A stretch of DNA of 64,000 nucleotides from DASPHG01 sp963849605 (lineage in GTDB: Bacteria > Actinomycetota > Thermoleophilia > Solirubrobacterales > Thermoleophilaceae): the NCBI GenBank assembly GCA_963849605.1, contig CAWKHX010000002.1, positions 186,001 to 250,000 on the forward strand. The letters run 5' to 3'. Within the stretch, counting starts at the first letter, position 1; each line of letters begins with the position of its first letter. The notes below the pieces were generated by a model that was not told the DNA's origin, did not search any database, and worked only from the letters and a program-made list of their open reading frames with translations. Below are positions 17,747 to 24,885 of this stretch, one piece after another. Both the position numbers and the translations under genes were made by a program.

Positions 17747-18391
17747 GTGAACGACGCGCTGCCGACTCTCCGCGGACGCCTCCACCAGCACACGATCTGG
17801 TTCTCGCTCGCGGCTGCCGCGCTGCTGATCGCGTTCGCGCCCGCCGGGACGCCGCGGCTGGTGGCGGCGATCTATGGGATCGGGCTCAACGCGCTGTTCA
17901 TCACGAGCGCCGTCTACCACCGGTGGCCGCCGGCGTCGCGCTGGAAGCCCATCCTGCGGCGCGTGGACCACTGCGTGATCTTCGTGTTCATCGCGGCCAG
18001 CTACACCCCGATCGCCGCGCTCATCCTGGAGCCGCCGAGCAGCACGATCGTGCTCGTCAGCGTCTGGGGTGGCGCGCTCCTGGGAGTGGTGTTCAGCGTC
18101 GCCTGGATCGACGCGCCGCGCCTCGCCGTCGCCCTCGCCTACATCGGCATCGGCTGGGTGATCGTGATCGCACTCCCCCAAGTCTTCGACGAGACAGGCG
18201 CCGTGCCGACGGCGCTGTTCCTCGGCGGAGGGCTCCTGTACTCGGCCGGAGCGGTCGTGTACGCGCGCAAGCGTCCCGACCCGTGGCCGCGCGTGTTCGG
18301 CTTTCATGAGGTGTTCCACGCGCTCGTGATCGGCGCGGCCCTGCTGCACTTCGTCGCGATGGCCGGCTGGGTTATCCCGGCCTCGACCTAG
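17747..18391 (+). CDS. Hemolysin III / PAQR-family membrane protein
   Basis: Seven membrane helices and the family's zinc-type residues are present: the AVYHRWP motif (Ser/His region after helix 2), the RVDHCVIFVFIAASYTP block and the terminal FHEVFHALVIGAALLHF with three histidines. Bacterial members (YqfA/HlyIII) are membrane proteins of uncertain function, possibly related to ceramidase-type hydrolases. I chose GTG at 17747 (about 214 residues) since an upstream GTG at 17690 would place the N-terminus inside a perfect hairpin. Its end overlaps the HDOD gene stop by four bases on the other strand. Confidence 0.88.
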   Translation: MNDALPTLRGRLHQHTIWFSLAAAALLIAFAPAGTPRLVAAIYGIGLNALFITSAVYHRWPPASRWKPILRRVDHCVIFVFIAASYTPIAALILEPPSSTIVLVSVWGGALLGVVFSVAWIDAPRLAVALAYIGIGWVIVIALPQVFDETGAVPTALFLGGGLLYSAGAVVYARKRPDPWPRVFGFHEVFHALVIGAALLHFVAMAGWVIPAST

Positions 18392-19401
18392 ATCCAGCCC
18401 TCGCGGCTGGCGATCAGAACGGCCTGGGCGCGGTCGGCGGCGCCGAGCTTCGCGTAGACGTTGTGGAGGTGGCTGCGCACCGTGCTCGCGGCGATGCCGA
18501 GGTCGTGCGCGATCTCCTTGTAGACCTTCGACGCGGCCAGGCCCTTGAGGACCTCGCTCTCCTGTTTCGAGAGCGGCGACTTCGCCAGCGTACGCCGGCG
18601 CTTCTCGCCACGGTCCGGCAGTCGGTACATGAGCGACTCGAGCCCCGCAGTGTCGAGGCCCACTCGCGCAGCCGCCGCCTCGAGCTCCGCGGGGCGCACG
18701 ACCTCGCCTAGCTCGTATCGGGTCAGCCCGTCCGCGAGCGCGAGGATCGCGGCCTCGCCCTCCGCGTCCGGTGAGTGGTGGCGCTCGACCGCATGCGCGA
18801 TCACCTGTGGGAGCCGCCAGCGGCGCAGCAGCACTCCCCCGATCACCGCGTGATCGACGCCGTACTCGCGCCGCTCAGCCTTCATCCGGTCGCTCGGCGA
18901 CATCGTCGGGTCGGAGGTGCGCTCGAGGTAGTCGGGGTAGGCATCGGCCATCACGACCTTGCCGAGGTCGTGAAGCAGGGCGGCGACGAGCAGCTCATCG
19001 GGGTTGGGGTGCTCGAGCTCGCGGGCGATCATGTCCGCGGTCCCGGCGACCGCGACGGCGTGAAGGCGGAACCGCTCGGGCGGCAGCTGCCAGCCCGGGA
19101 TCCGCTCGAAGAAGCCGTATACGCCGATCCGGCGCGCGAGAGTCTCGATCCCCTCCGGGGCGAGCACACGCACAGCTTGCGGCACCGTAGCTACGCGACC
19201 GCGCTTGCGCTTGTCGGCGTTTGCGACGCGCATGACGGCGACGACGAGCGCGACGTCCGATTCGATCGCGGTAACGAGGTCCTCGTCGCGCACGTCCTCG
19301 CCGAGCAGGACGCGCAGCACACGGTTACGCGACTCATTGAGGGCCGGCATGGCGTCCAGCCGCTCGATCGCCGCGGGCAGGCGGTGGCGAAAGCTGTCCA
19401 C
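18388..19401 (-). CDS. HDOD domain protein fused to a LuxR-type DNA-binding domain
   Basis: Residues about 10-215 form an HDOD domain (SDVALVVAVMRVANA; LLVAALLHDLGKVVM; IGGVLLRRWRLPQVIAHAVERHH), which in this protein keeps an HD pair and a late HH, so it may still bind metal. Residues about 270-335 are a LuxR helix-turn-helix (LSKQESEVLKGLAASKVYKEIA; STVRSHLHNVYAKLGA). HDOD proteins are signalling adaptors, and this one is likely a transcription factor controlled through its HDOD part. Translation starts at GTG 19401. It lies 27 bases after the stop of the riboswitch-controlled zinc-ribbon gene on the same strand, so both may respond to the same RNA switch. Confidence 0.88.
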   Translation of the reverse strand: MDSFRHRLPAAIERLDAMPALNESRNRVLRVLLGEDVRDEDLVTAIESDVALVVAVMRVANADKRKRGRVATVPQAVRVLAPEGIETLARRIGVYGFFERIPGWQLPPERFRLHAVAVAGTADMIARELEHPNPDELLVAALLHDLGKVVMADAYPDYLERTSDPTMSPSDRMKAERREYGVDHAVIGGVLLRRWRLPQVIAHAVERHHSPDAEGEAAILALADGLTRYELGEVVRPAELEAAAARVGLDTAGLESLMYRLPDRGEKRRRTLAKSPLSKQESEVLKGLAASKVYKEIAHDLGIAASTVRSHLHNVYAKLGAADRAQAVLIASREGWI

Positions 19402-19428
19402 GAGGGACAGGGTGCCCGAATTCGGCGC

Positions 19429-19845
19429 CTAAAAGTCCTCGGGCAAGATAGCGCCCAAGTTCAGCGCGGTAATGAAACGCTCGACGTCGTCAATCATGTT
19501 CGCGTGCCGGAGGCGCTTGAGCTCGGAGACGAGAACGGCCGTGCCCTCGTCGAGGCGCTCGTCGAAACGGTCGACGCATTCCTGCGAGAAGACACCCTCG
19601 GTCCAGTGGCGGCAGTTCGGGCAGCTCAGCGCGACCCGCCACCGCTCCGGTCCCGCGGCCTCCCACTCCACCGGCTCGACGAGCTCGGATGAGCAGGCCT
19701 CGCAGACGCAGAGGTCGCGGTCCTGGTCGGCGCGGGCCGTCTTGATGCGCGTGTAGAGCCGCCCGCCATCGGGCTTGACGACTTCGAGGACCTTCCCGGA
19801 GGGAAGGTCGACGGTGCTGACGACTTGGGGTGGGCGGCGACTCAT
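19429..19845 (-). CDS. Small zinc-ribbon protein of the ILPEDF family, under a c-di-GMP-type riboswitch
   Basis: I know no function for this 138-residue protein. After a variable N-terminus it has CEAC and, 30 residues later, SCPNC, a four-cysteine zinc ribbon, then W-x-EGVF, an acidic helical part (VDRFDERLDEG) and the C-terminal tail ALNLGAILPEDF. A second gene at 47988-48326 shares the cysteines, EGVF, the LDE helix and the ILPEDF tail. A GEMM-like riboswitch occupies its leader. Context suggests an effector or regulator in the c-di-GMP response. It lies just ahead of the HDOD-LuxR gene on the same strand. Confidence 0.85.
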   Translation of the reverse strand: MSRRPPQVVSTVDLPSGKVLEVVKPDGGRLYTRIKTARADQDRDLCVCEACSSELVEPVEWEAAGPERWRVALSCPNCRHWTEGVFSQECVDRFDERLDEGTAVLVSELKRLRHANMIDDVERFITALNLGAILPEDF

Positions 19846-19892
19846 GGGAGGTGGGTCCCTTTCGTTCTGCCGGACGCCTCACCCTCTTTTTT

Positions 19893-19975
19893 CTCCTTCG
19901 GTAACCCGGCGCGCTCCGTGTATGGGAGCTCCGTGGCTTTGCGGACCCGCCTCGCGACGGGGGTGCCTTTATCGG
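19893..19975 (-). promoter_or_regulatory. GEMM-like c-di-GMP-I riboswitch upstream of the zinc-ribbon gene
   Basis: The minus strand carries GATAAAGGCACCCC, a hairpin whose loop TCGCGAG matches the pilA copy (TCGTGAG), GTCCGCAAAGCCACGG, a hairpin with arms GCTCC/GGAGC, and GCCGGGTTACCGA, in the same order and spacing as the pilA riboswitch. It differs from the class consensus at GGCACCCC (usually GGCAAACC) and TCCGCAAAG (usually GACGCAAAG), so ligand preference could be changed. The switch ends about 48 bases before the ATG. AGGAGAAAAAAGAGGG follows it, without a clear terminator. Confidence 0.82.
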
Positions 19976-20031
19976 GAGAAGCGACCCGTTGTTGTGTTCC
20001 AGGTGCTCTATCGGCACCGGAGCGCGCGCCT

Positions 20032-20358
20032 TTAGGGGTCGGCGGTGCCGCCCCCGCGCCTGCCGGGAAGCCGGCGCGCCATCCGCCCGAACGTGTCGGC
20101 CGCATCGACCAGCGGGACGAGCGCCGCCTGGAGCTCGGCCATCGTCTCCGGCAGCTTGCGCAGGTGCTGCTGCACCTCGACGAGCGTCGGCATCGCCGCC
20201 TCGATCGTTTCCATGCGGCGCTCGATATCCGGGATCTTCGACGCGCCCGCCGCGACCTCGGCGAGCCGCTCGTTGATCTCGGGCAGCGTGCGCGTGGCCT
20301 CCGCCATCGCGGCGGTGTTCGCGGCGATCTCGGGCAGCGAACGCAACGCCCCGAGCAC
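20032..20358 (-). CDS. Hypothetical amphipathic helical protein
   Basis: The 108-residue product (GTG start) is almost wholly helical, with repeated LPEI, IPDIERRMETIE and LRKLPETMAELQAAL, and a basic tail RRLPGRRGG. Such proteins look like coiled-coil or membrane-surface scaffold proteins; I do not recognise a family. Coding-like sequence in the same frame runs about 24 codons further upstream (GIGLTLRSVASPLNGLLG) without an ATG, GTG or TTG, so the start is doubtful. It follows the 59-residue membrane protein gene. Confidence 0.6.
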   Translation of the reverse strand: MLGALRSLPEIAANTAAMAEATRTLPEINERLAEVAAGASKIPDIERRMETIEAAMPTLVEVQQHLRKLPETMAELQAALVPLVDAADTFGRMARRLPGRRGGGTADP

Positions 20359-20428
20359 CTCGGGGATGCCGAGGAGGCCGTTCAGCGGGGATGCGACCGA
20401 GCGCAGGGTCAGGCCGATTCCGGAGACC

Positions 20429-20608
20429 CTAGTCGCGAAGGCGGCGCACCATGATCACGATCACAGCGATGACCGCCGCGAGGGCACCGAGCTGCACGGC
20501 GATGACGACGCCCGTCGGCGAGTCCTCCGTCAGACGCCGCAGGCCCCCGAAGAGAACCGATCCTCCGAAGAAGGCGACGAGTACCCACAGGAGGCTCCTC
20601 TGGTTCAA
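20429..20608 (-). CDS. Small two-helix membrane protein (59 residues)
   Basis: A TTG start at 20608 overlaps the stop of the oxidoreductase gene (TTGA). The frame gives 59 residues with one membrane helix near the start (SLLWVLVAFFGGSVLFGGL), a charged loop RRLTEDSPTG, a second helix (VIAVQLGALAAVIAVIVIM) and a basic end VRRLRD. The coupled start and the clean two-helix pattern make it a likely real gene of unknown function, perhaps an accessory to the ABC exporter in the same operon. Confidence 0.65.
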   Translation of the reverse strand: MNQRSLLWVLVAFFGGSVLFGGLRRLTEDSPTGVVIAVQLGALAAVIAVIVIMVRRLRD

Positions 20609-21627
20609 GCCGGGTCGGCGACCTTCACCAGCTGCTTGCCGAGGTTCTCCCCGGTGAATAGTCGCCTGAGCGCGTCGGGAGCGTTCTCGAGTCCTTCGAT
20701 TACGTCAACCTGGTTCTTGATCCTTCCCTCCCCTGCCCAGCCGGCGAGCTCGCCGATGGCGTCCATCGCCCGGTGCATGAAGTCGAAGACGAGGAAGCCA
20801 CGCATCGTGCCCCGCCGCGTGATGAGCACGTGGTAGTTCCGGAGGCCGTAGCGCTCGCCGAAACCGCTGTAACCGGAGACCGCGCCGCAGAGCACGATGC
20901 GTGCGCGCATCGCCAGGTTCGCAAGGACCGCGTCCAGCATTTCGCCGCCGACGTTGTCGAAGAACACGTTCACCCCATCCGGGCATAGCTCGCGGAGGCG
21001 CGCGCCGACGTCCTCGGACTTGTAGTCGATCGCCTCGTCGACGCCGAGCTCGGAGCGGAGCCAGTCGCACTTGCGCGCGCCGCCGGCTACGCCGACGACA
21101 CGGCAGCCTTTGACCTTGGCGATCTGGCAGACGATGGAGCCGACGGCTCCAGCCGCCCCCGACACCATGACGGTCTCCCCTTCCTTCGCCTCGCCGACAT
21201 CCAGCAGGCCGAAGTAAGCGGTCAGCCCGGTGATGCCGAACAGCGATAGCGCTGTCGGCAGGTCGGTGCCGGGCGGGAGCTTCAGCGGCGGGAACAGCCC
21301 ACCGCCGAACCCCTCTCCGCTGCCGATCGCGTAGTCCTGCCATCCGAAGACTCCCGAGACGAGGTCGCCCACGGCGAAGTCGGGGTGCTTCGACTCGACC
21401 ACTTCACCCGCCGTACCGGCCGCCATCACCTCCCCGAGCGGCAGCTTGGGGATGTAGGTGTCGATCTCCATCCACGCGCGCTGCGCAGGGTCGCACGAGA
21501 TCCAAAGGTTGCGCACCAGGAACTCACCGTCACCGACATCCGGAACGGGCTCCTCGATCCACTCGAAGTGCTCGCGGCTGACGATGCCGGTGGGGCGCGT
21601 CGACAGGATCCAGCGGCGATTAGTCAT
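20605..21627 (-). CDS. NADP-dependent medium-chain oxidoreductase (MDR, CurA/leukotriene-B4 dehydrogenase-like)
   Basis: The 340-residue protein starts MTNRRWILSTRPTGIVSREHF and carries the zinc-free MDR features: the SCDPAQRAWM loop, the cofactor motif VSGAAGAVGSIVCQIAK, and FDNVGGEMLDAVL, as in enone/prostaglandin reductases of the CurA-PtgR group. It probably reduces the C=C bond of an alpha,beta-unsaturated carbonyl with NADPH. ATG at 21627 overlaps the permease stop (ATGA), excluding longer starts. The gene belongs to an ABC exporter operon. Confidence 0.92.
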   Translation of the reverse strand: MTNRRWILSTRPTGIVSREHFEWIEEPVPDVGDGEFLVRNLWISCDPAQRAWMEIDTYIPKLPLGEVMAAGTAGEVVESKHPDFAVGDLVSGVFGWQDYAIGSGEGFGGGLFPPLKLPPGTDLPTALSLFGITGLTAYFGLLDVGEAKEGETVMVSGAAGAVGSIVCQIAKVKGCRVVGVAGGARKCDWLRSELGVDEAIDYKSEDVGARLRELCPDGVNVFFDNVGGEMLDAVLANLAMRARIVLCGAVSGYSGFGERYGLRNYHVLITRRGTMRGFLVFDFMHRAMDAIGELAGWAGEGRIKNQVDVIEGLENAPDALRRLFTGENLGKQLVKVADPA

Positions 21628-22424
21628 CAAAGGATCAGCTTTCGCTCCATGAACTTGATCGCGAGCCGCCAGGCTAGGGCGGCGAAACCGATCAGGAACG
21701 CCAGGTGCCCCACATCCGCCCAGCCCTCGAACCCGAACACCGCACTCCGCACGAGCTCGACGCAGTGGTACAGCGGGTTCAGGTTGCCCGCCACCTGCGC
21801 CCAGGTGGGCAGCGCGTCGAGCGGGAAGAAAGTGCCGGCGACGAGGAACATGGGCGTCAGCAATCCGCTCTGCCAGTAGGAGAAGCTCTCGATCGCCTTC
21901 GACTTGGCCGCGATGAAGATGCCGAAGAACGCCCAGCCGAGACCCGACAGGCCGGCGATGAACGGCACGAGCAGCATCCCCCAGCTGGGATCGAGGCCGA
22001 AGCCGACCGCGACGAGCATCGGCACACAGCCGTAGACGCCCACGCGCGCCGCAATCCAGAGCCCCTCCCCCGTCACGAGCTCCTCGGTGTCCACCGGCGC
22101 CGCGAGGATCGCGTCGTAGGTGTGCTGGAACTCGTACTTGACGAATGTCGAGTACATCGCGGGGAACGCGCCCGAGAACAGCACGGTCGTCGCGACGATC
22201 CCCGTCCCGACGAAATCGACGTAGTCGTAGCCCCCGACCGAGCTGACGAGCGATCCAAAGCCAAAGCCGAACGCCAGCAGGTAGATCGTCGGGTCGACCG
22301 TCGACGAGAACGTCGACGAGCGCCAGAACGACGAGTAGTTGACGACCTCGCGCACGATCACGCCCTGGAGCGCCGCGCGCTCGAGCCGGCCGAGCCGGCG
22401 CGGTTGTGCAGGCGCGAGCGCCAT
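21627..22424 (-). CDS. ABC-2 type permease (NodJ/DrrB-like)
   Basis: A 265-residue membrane protein with six helices and the ABC-2 family pattern: a cytoplasmic start with REVVNYSSFWRSSTFSSTVDP, the central TYDAILAAPVDTEELVTGE loop and the NPLYHCVELVRSAVFG loop before the last helix, as in NodJ. Together with the ATPase encoded just upstream it forms a drug, lipid or polysaccharide exporter. Stop/start overlaps on both sides (one base with the ATPase gene, ATGA with the oxidoreductase) show an operon. Confidence 0.9.
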   Translation of the reverse strand: MALAPAQPRRLGRLERAALQGVIVREVVNYSSFWRSSTFSSTVDPTIYLLAFGFGFGSLVSSVGGYDYVDFVGTGIVATTVLFSGAFPAMYSTFVKYEFQHTYDAILAAPVDTEELVTGEGLWIAARVGVYGCVPMLVAVGFGLDPSWGMLLVPFIAGLSGLGWAFFGIFIAAKSKAIESFSYWQSGLLTPMFLVAGTFFPLDALPTWAQVAGNLNPLYHCVELVRSAVFGFEGWADVGHLAFLIGFAALAWRLAIKFMERKLIL

Positions 22425-23314
22425 CAGGTGATCTCCTCGCCGGTGAGGAGGACGAAGACGTCCTCGAGGTTCGTGACACGGCGCTCGCCCCCGAGCTCCG
22501 GATCACCACCGTTGGCATGCAGGATCGACACCGACGTGCCGGTGCGGCGCGTCTGCCAGCCGCGGGCACGTGCGATGCCCTCGACCTCCTGGAGCCGCGC
22601 GGGCGGGCCGTAGACCTCGAGCGCCTCCGGCCCCGCGTGCTTGGCGATCAGCTCGCTGGGAGCGCCAACGGCGACGGCCTTGCCGTGCGACATGATCGTG
22701 ACCTCGTCGCAGAGCCGCTCGGCCTCCTCGATGTAGTGCGTGCTCATGAGGATCGAGACGCCCTCCGAGCGGAGGAGGTCGATCAGCGCCCACAGCTCCT
22801 GGCGCACCTGCGGGTCGAGCCCGACCGTCGGCTCGTCGAGCAGAACGAGCCGCGGCTGGTGCAGCAGCGCGCGCGTGATCAGCAGGCGCCGGCGCATGCC
22901 GCCGCTCAGCTGGTCGACCTTCGCGTCGCGCCGCCCGACCAGGTTGGCCATCGCGAGCGCGCGCTCGATCGCGTCCTTGCGCTCGGAGGCGGGGACGCGG
23001 TAGAGGTGCGAGAACACGATCAGGTTCTGCTCGACCGTCAGTGAGACGTCGAGGTTGTCGAGCTGCGGCACCACCCCCATGACGGCGCGCGCCGGCTTGG
23101 AGTCGTCCGGGAGGCGGTAGCCGAGCACCTCGAGCTCGCCCTCGTCGCAGATGACCTGCGCGGTGAGGGCCTTCATCGTGGTCGACTTGCCCGCGCCGTT
23201 CGGCCCGAGCAGGCCGACGCAGCTCCCGACGGGCACATCGAGGTCGAGGCCGGCCACAGCGGTGATCGGACCGAACCGCTTGACCACCCCGCGAAGCCGG
23301 ATCGCGGAATCCAT
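22424..23314 (-). CDS. ABC transporter ATPase (NodI/DrrA-like)
   Basis: Walker A GPNGAGKST, Q-loop VVPQLDNLD, signature LSGGMRRR, Walker B LVLLDEPTVGLDP and the switch histidine (STHYIEEAE) are all present in 296 residues. The NLDVSLTVEQNL segment and the C-terminal NLEDVFVLLTG box are typical of NodI/DrrA exporters. Partner permease is the next gene. It begins nine bases after the MFS pump stop, so the MFS gene may be in the same transcript. Confidence 0.93.
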   Translation of the reverse strand: MDSAIRLRGVVKRFGPITAVAGLDLDVPVGSCVGLLGPNGAGKSTTMKALTAQVICDEGELEVLGYRLPDDSKPARAVMGVVPQLDNLDVSLTVEQNLIVFSHLYRVPASERKDAIERALAMANLVGRRDAKVDQLSGGMRRRLLITRALLHQPRLVLLDEPTVGLDPQVRQELWALIDLLRSEGVSILMSTHYIEEAERLCDEVTIMSHGKAVAVGAPSELIAKHAGPEALEVYGPPARLQEVEGIARARGWQTRRTGTSVSILHANGGDPELGGERRVTNLEDVFVLLTGEEIT

Positions 23315-23322
23315 GGACCCGA

Positions 23323-24790
23323 TTATGCGGCTTCGGAGTACGCGGGCTCGGACTGCGGCGGCGCTTCGTGCGCCTCCTCACGCTCGGCGTCCGGAGTGAG
23401 CACCGTGACCGCCACCACGATCGCCGCCAGGACGAGCGCGGCGCCGATCCAGAAGGCGAGGTGGTACCCGTCCGTGAGCGCCTGCGCCCTGGACGTGCCG
23501 CCGGCGATCAGGTCGTCGCTGTGAGACGCCGAGACGGTGGCGAGCACCGCGAGCCCGAGGGCCGCACCCACCTGCGCGGTCGTGTTCACGAGGCCCGACG
23601 CGAGGCCCGCCTCGCTGCGCTCGACGCCCGACATCGCCAGGCTCATCAGCGCGGGGAACGCCATGCCGGCGCCGAAGCCGAGCAGCAGCATCACCGGCAG
23701 GATGTGCTCCACCCAGCTGCCGCCGACCGGCGCGCGCGTGAACAGGGCGAGCGCTCCCAGGATCAGCACGAGGCCGGGGATCAGCGTGTGGCGCGCGCCG
23801 AAGCGCATGACCAGCCGCTCGGAGTAGCGCGCCGACATGAGCCCCATCGCGATCGTGGCGGGGAGGAACGCGAAGCCGATCTCGAGCGCGTCGTAGTGCA
23901 GGATCCGCTCCAGGTAGAGCGTGCCGAGGAAGAACATCGCGAACATGCCCGAGATGCTGAGCGCCTGGATCGCGTTCGCGCCCGTGATGTTTCGCGAGCG
24001 GAAGATGCCGAGCGGGATCAGCGGGTTCTTGGCCGTCGCCTCGCGCGCAATGAATGCCGCGAGCAGCGCGGCGGAGATGCCACTCAGCGAGCAGCGTCTG
24101 GCCGTCGCCCCAGCCGTTCTCGGCGGCCGGCTTGACGATCGTGTAGACGCCGAGCATCAGCGAGCTCGTGACCAGGACGGCGCCGGGGACGTCCGTACCG
24201 CCGCCGAAGCCGATCCCCTCGTCGCGCTCGATGAGCCGCAGGGCGAGCACGGCGGTCACGATCGCGATCGGCACGTTGATGAAGAAGATCCAGTGCCAGT
24301 TGATCGCCTCGGTGAGGATCCCGCCGGCGAGCAGCCCGACCGACCCGCCGCCCGACGCGACGAAGGCGTAGATCCCGATCGCCTTCGCCTGCTCCCGCGG
24401 CTGCGGGAACATCGTGACGATCATCCCCAGGATCACGGCCGAGGTCATCGCGCCGCCCACGCCCTGTACGAAGCGCGCGCCCACGAGCATCCCCTGGCTC
24501 TGCGCGAACCCGCACAGAAGCGATGCGGCCGTGAACAGCGTGAGGCCCGCGAGGAAGACGTCGCGGCGCCCCAGCAGGTCGCCGAAGCGCCCCGCCAGGA
24601 GCAGCAGGCCCCCGAACGCGATCAGGTACGCGTTGACCGTCCAAGCCAGGCTCGAGTTCGAGAACCCGAGGTCGTCCTGGATGTAGGGCAGCGCGACGTT
24701 CACGACGGTCATGTCGAGAACGATCATCAGCATGCCCGTGCAGAGCACGTAGAGGGCCAGCCAGCGGTTTCGGTCGGTTTGGGGAGTCAT
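23323..24790 (-). CDS. MFS drug efflux pump, DHA2 (EmrB/QacA) family, one frameshift
   Basis: The protein shows motif A (LAGRFGDLLGRRDVFLAG), motif D1-type LDMTVVNVALPYIQ at helix 1, and helices typical of 14-helix pumps; it should expel toxic compounds using the proton gradient. The frame breaks near 24085-24090: the first frame ends GDGQTLLAEWHL, the next continues LSGISAALLAAF through IPLGIFRSRNITGANAI to the stop at 23323. One base too many (or a missing GC before CTGAG) explains it. Repaired length is about 488 residues. ATG at 24790 is the likely start; it lies in an inverted repeat. Confidence 0.85.
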
Positions 24791-24818
24791 GGGAGTACGA
24801 CGAGGTCGACTCCCCAAA
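24778..24818. repeat. 11-base inverted repeat around the MFS pump start codon
   Basis: TTTGGGGAGTC (24778-24788) and GACTCCCCAAA (24808-24818) are perfect inverted copies 19 bases apart. The pump ATG (24790-24788) touches the inner end of one arm. It could be a repressor operator or an mRNA hairpin hiding the start. No regulator gene adjoins it. Confidence 0.7.
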
Positions 24819-24885
24819 TTAATCGGTCGGGCAGTTGTGGTCGGCGAGCGCGGGCACTATTGGCGCGCGGAGCGGTTTTACAAGT

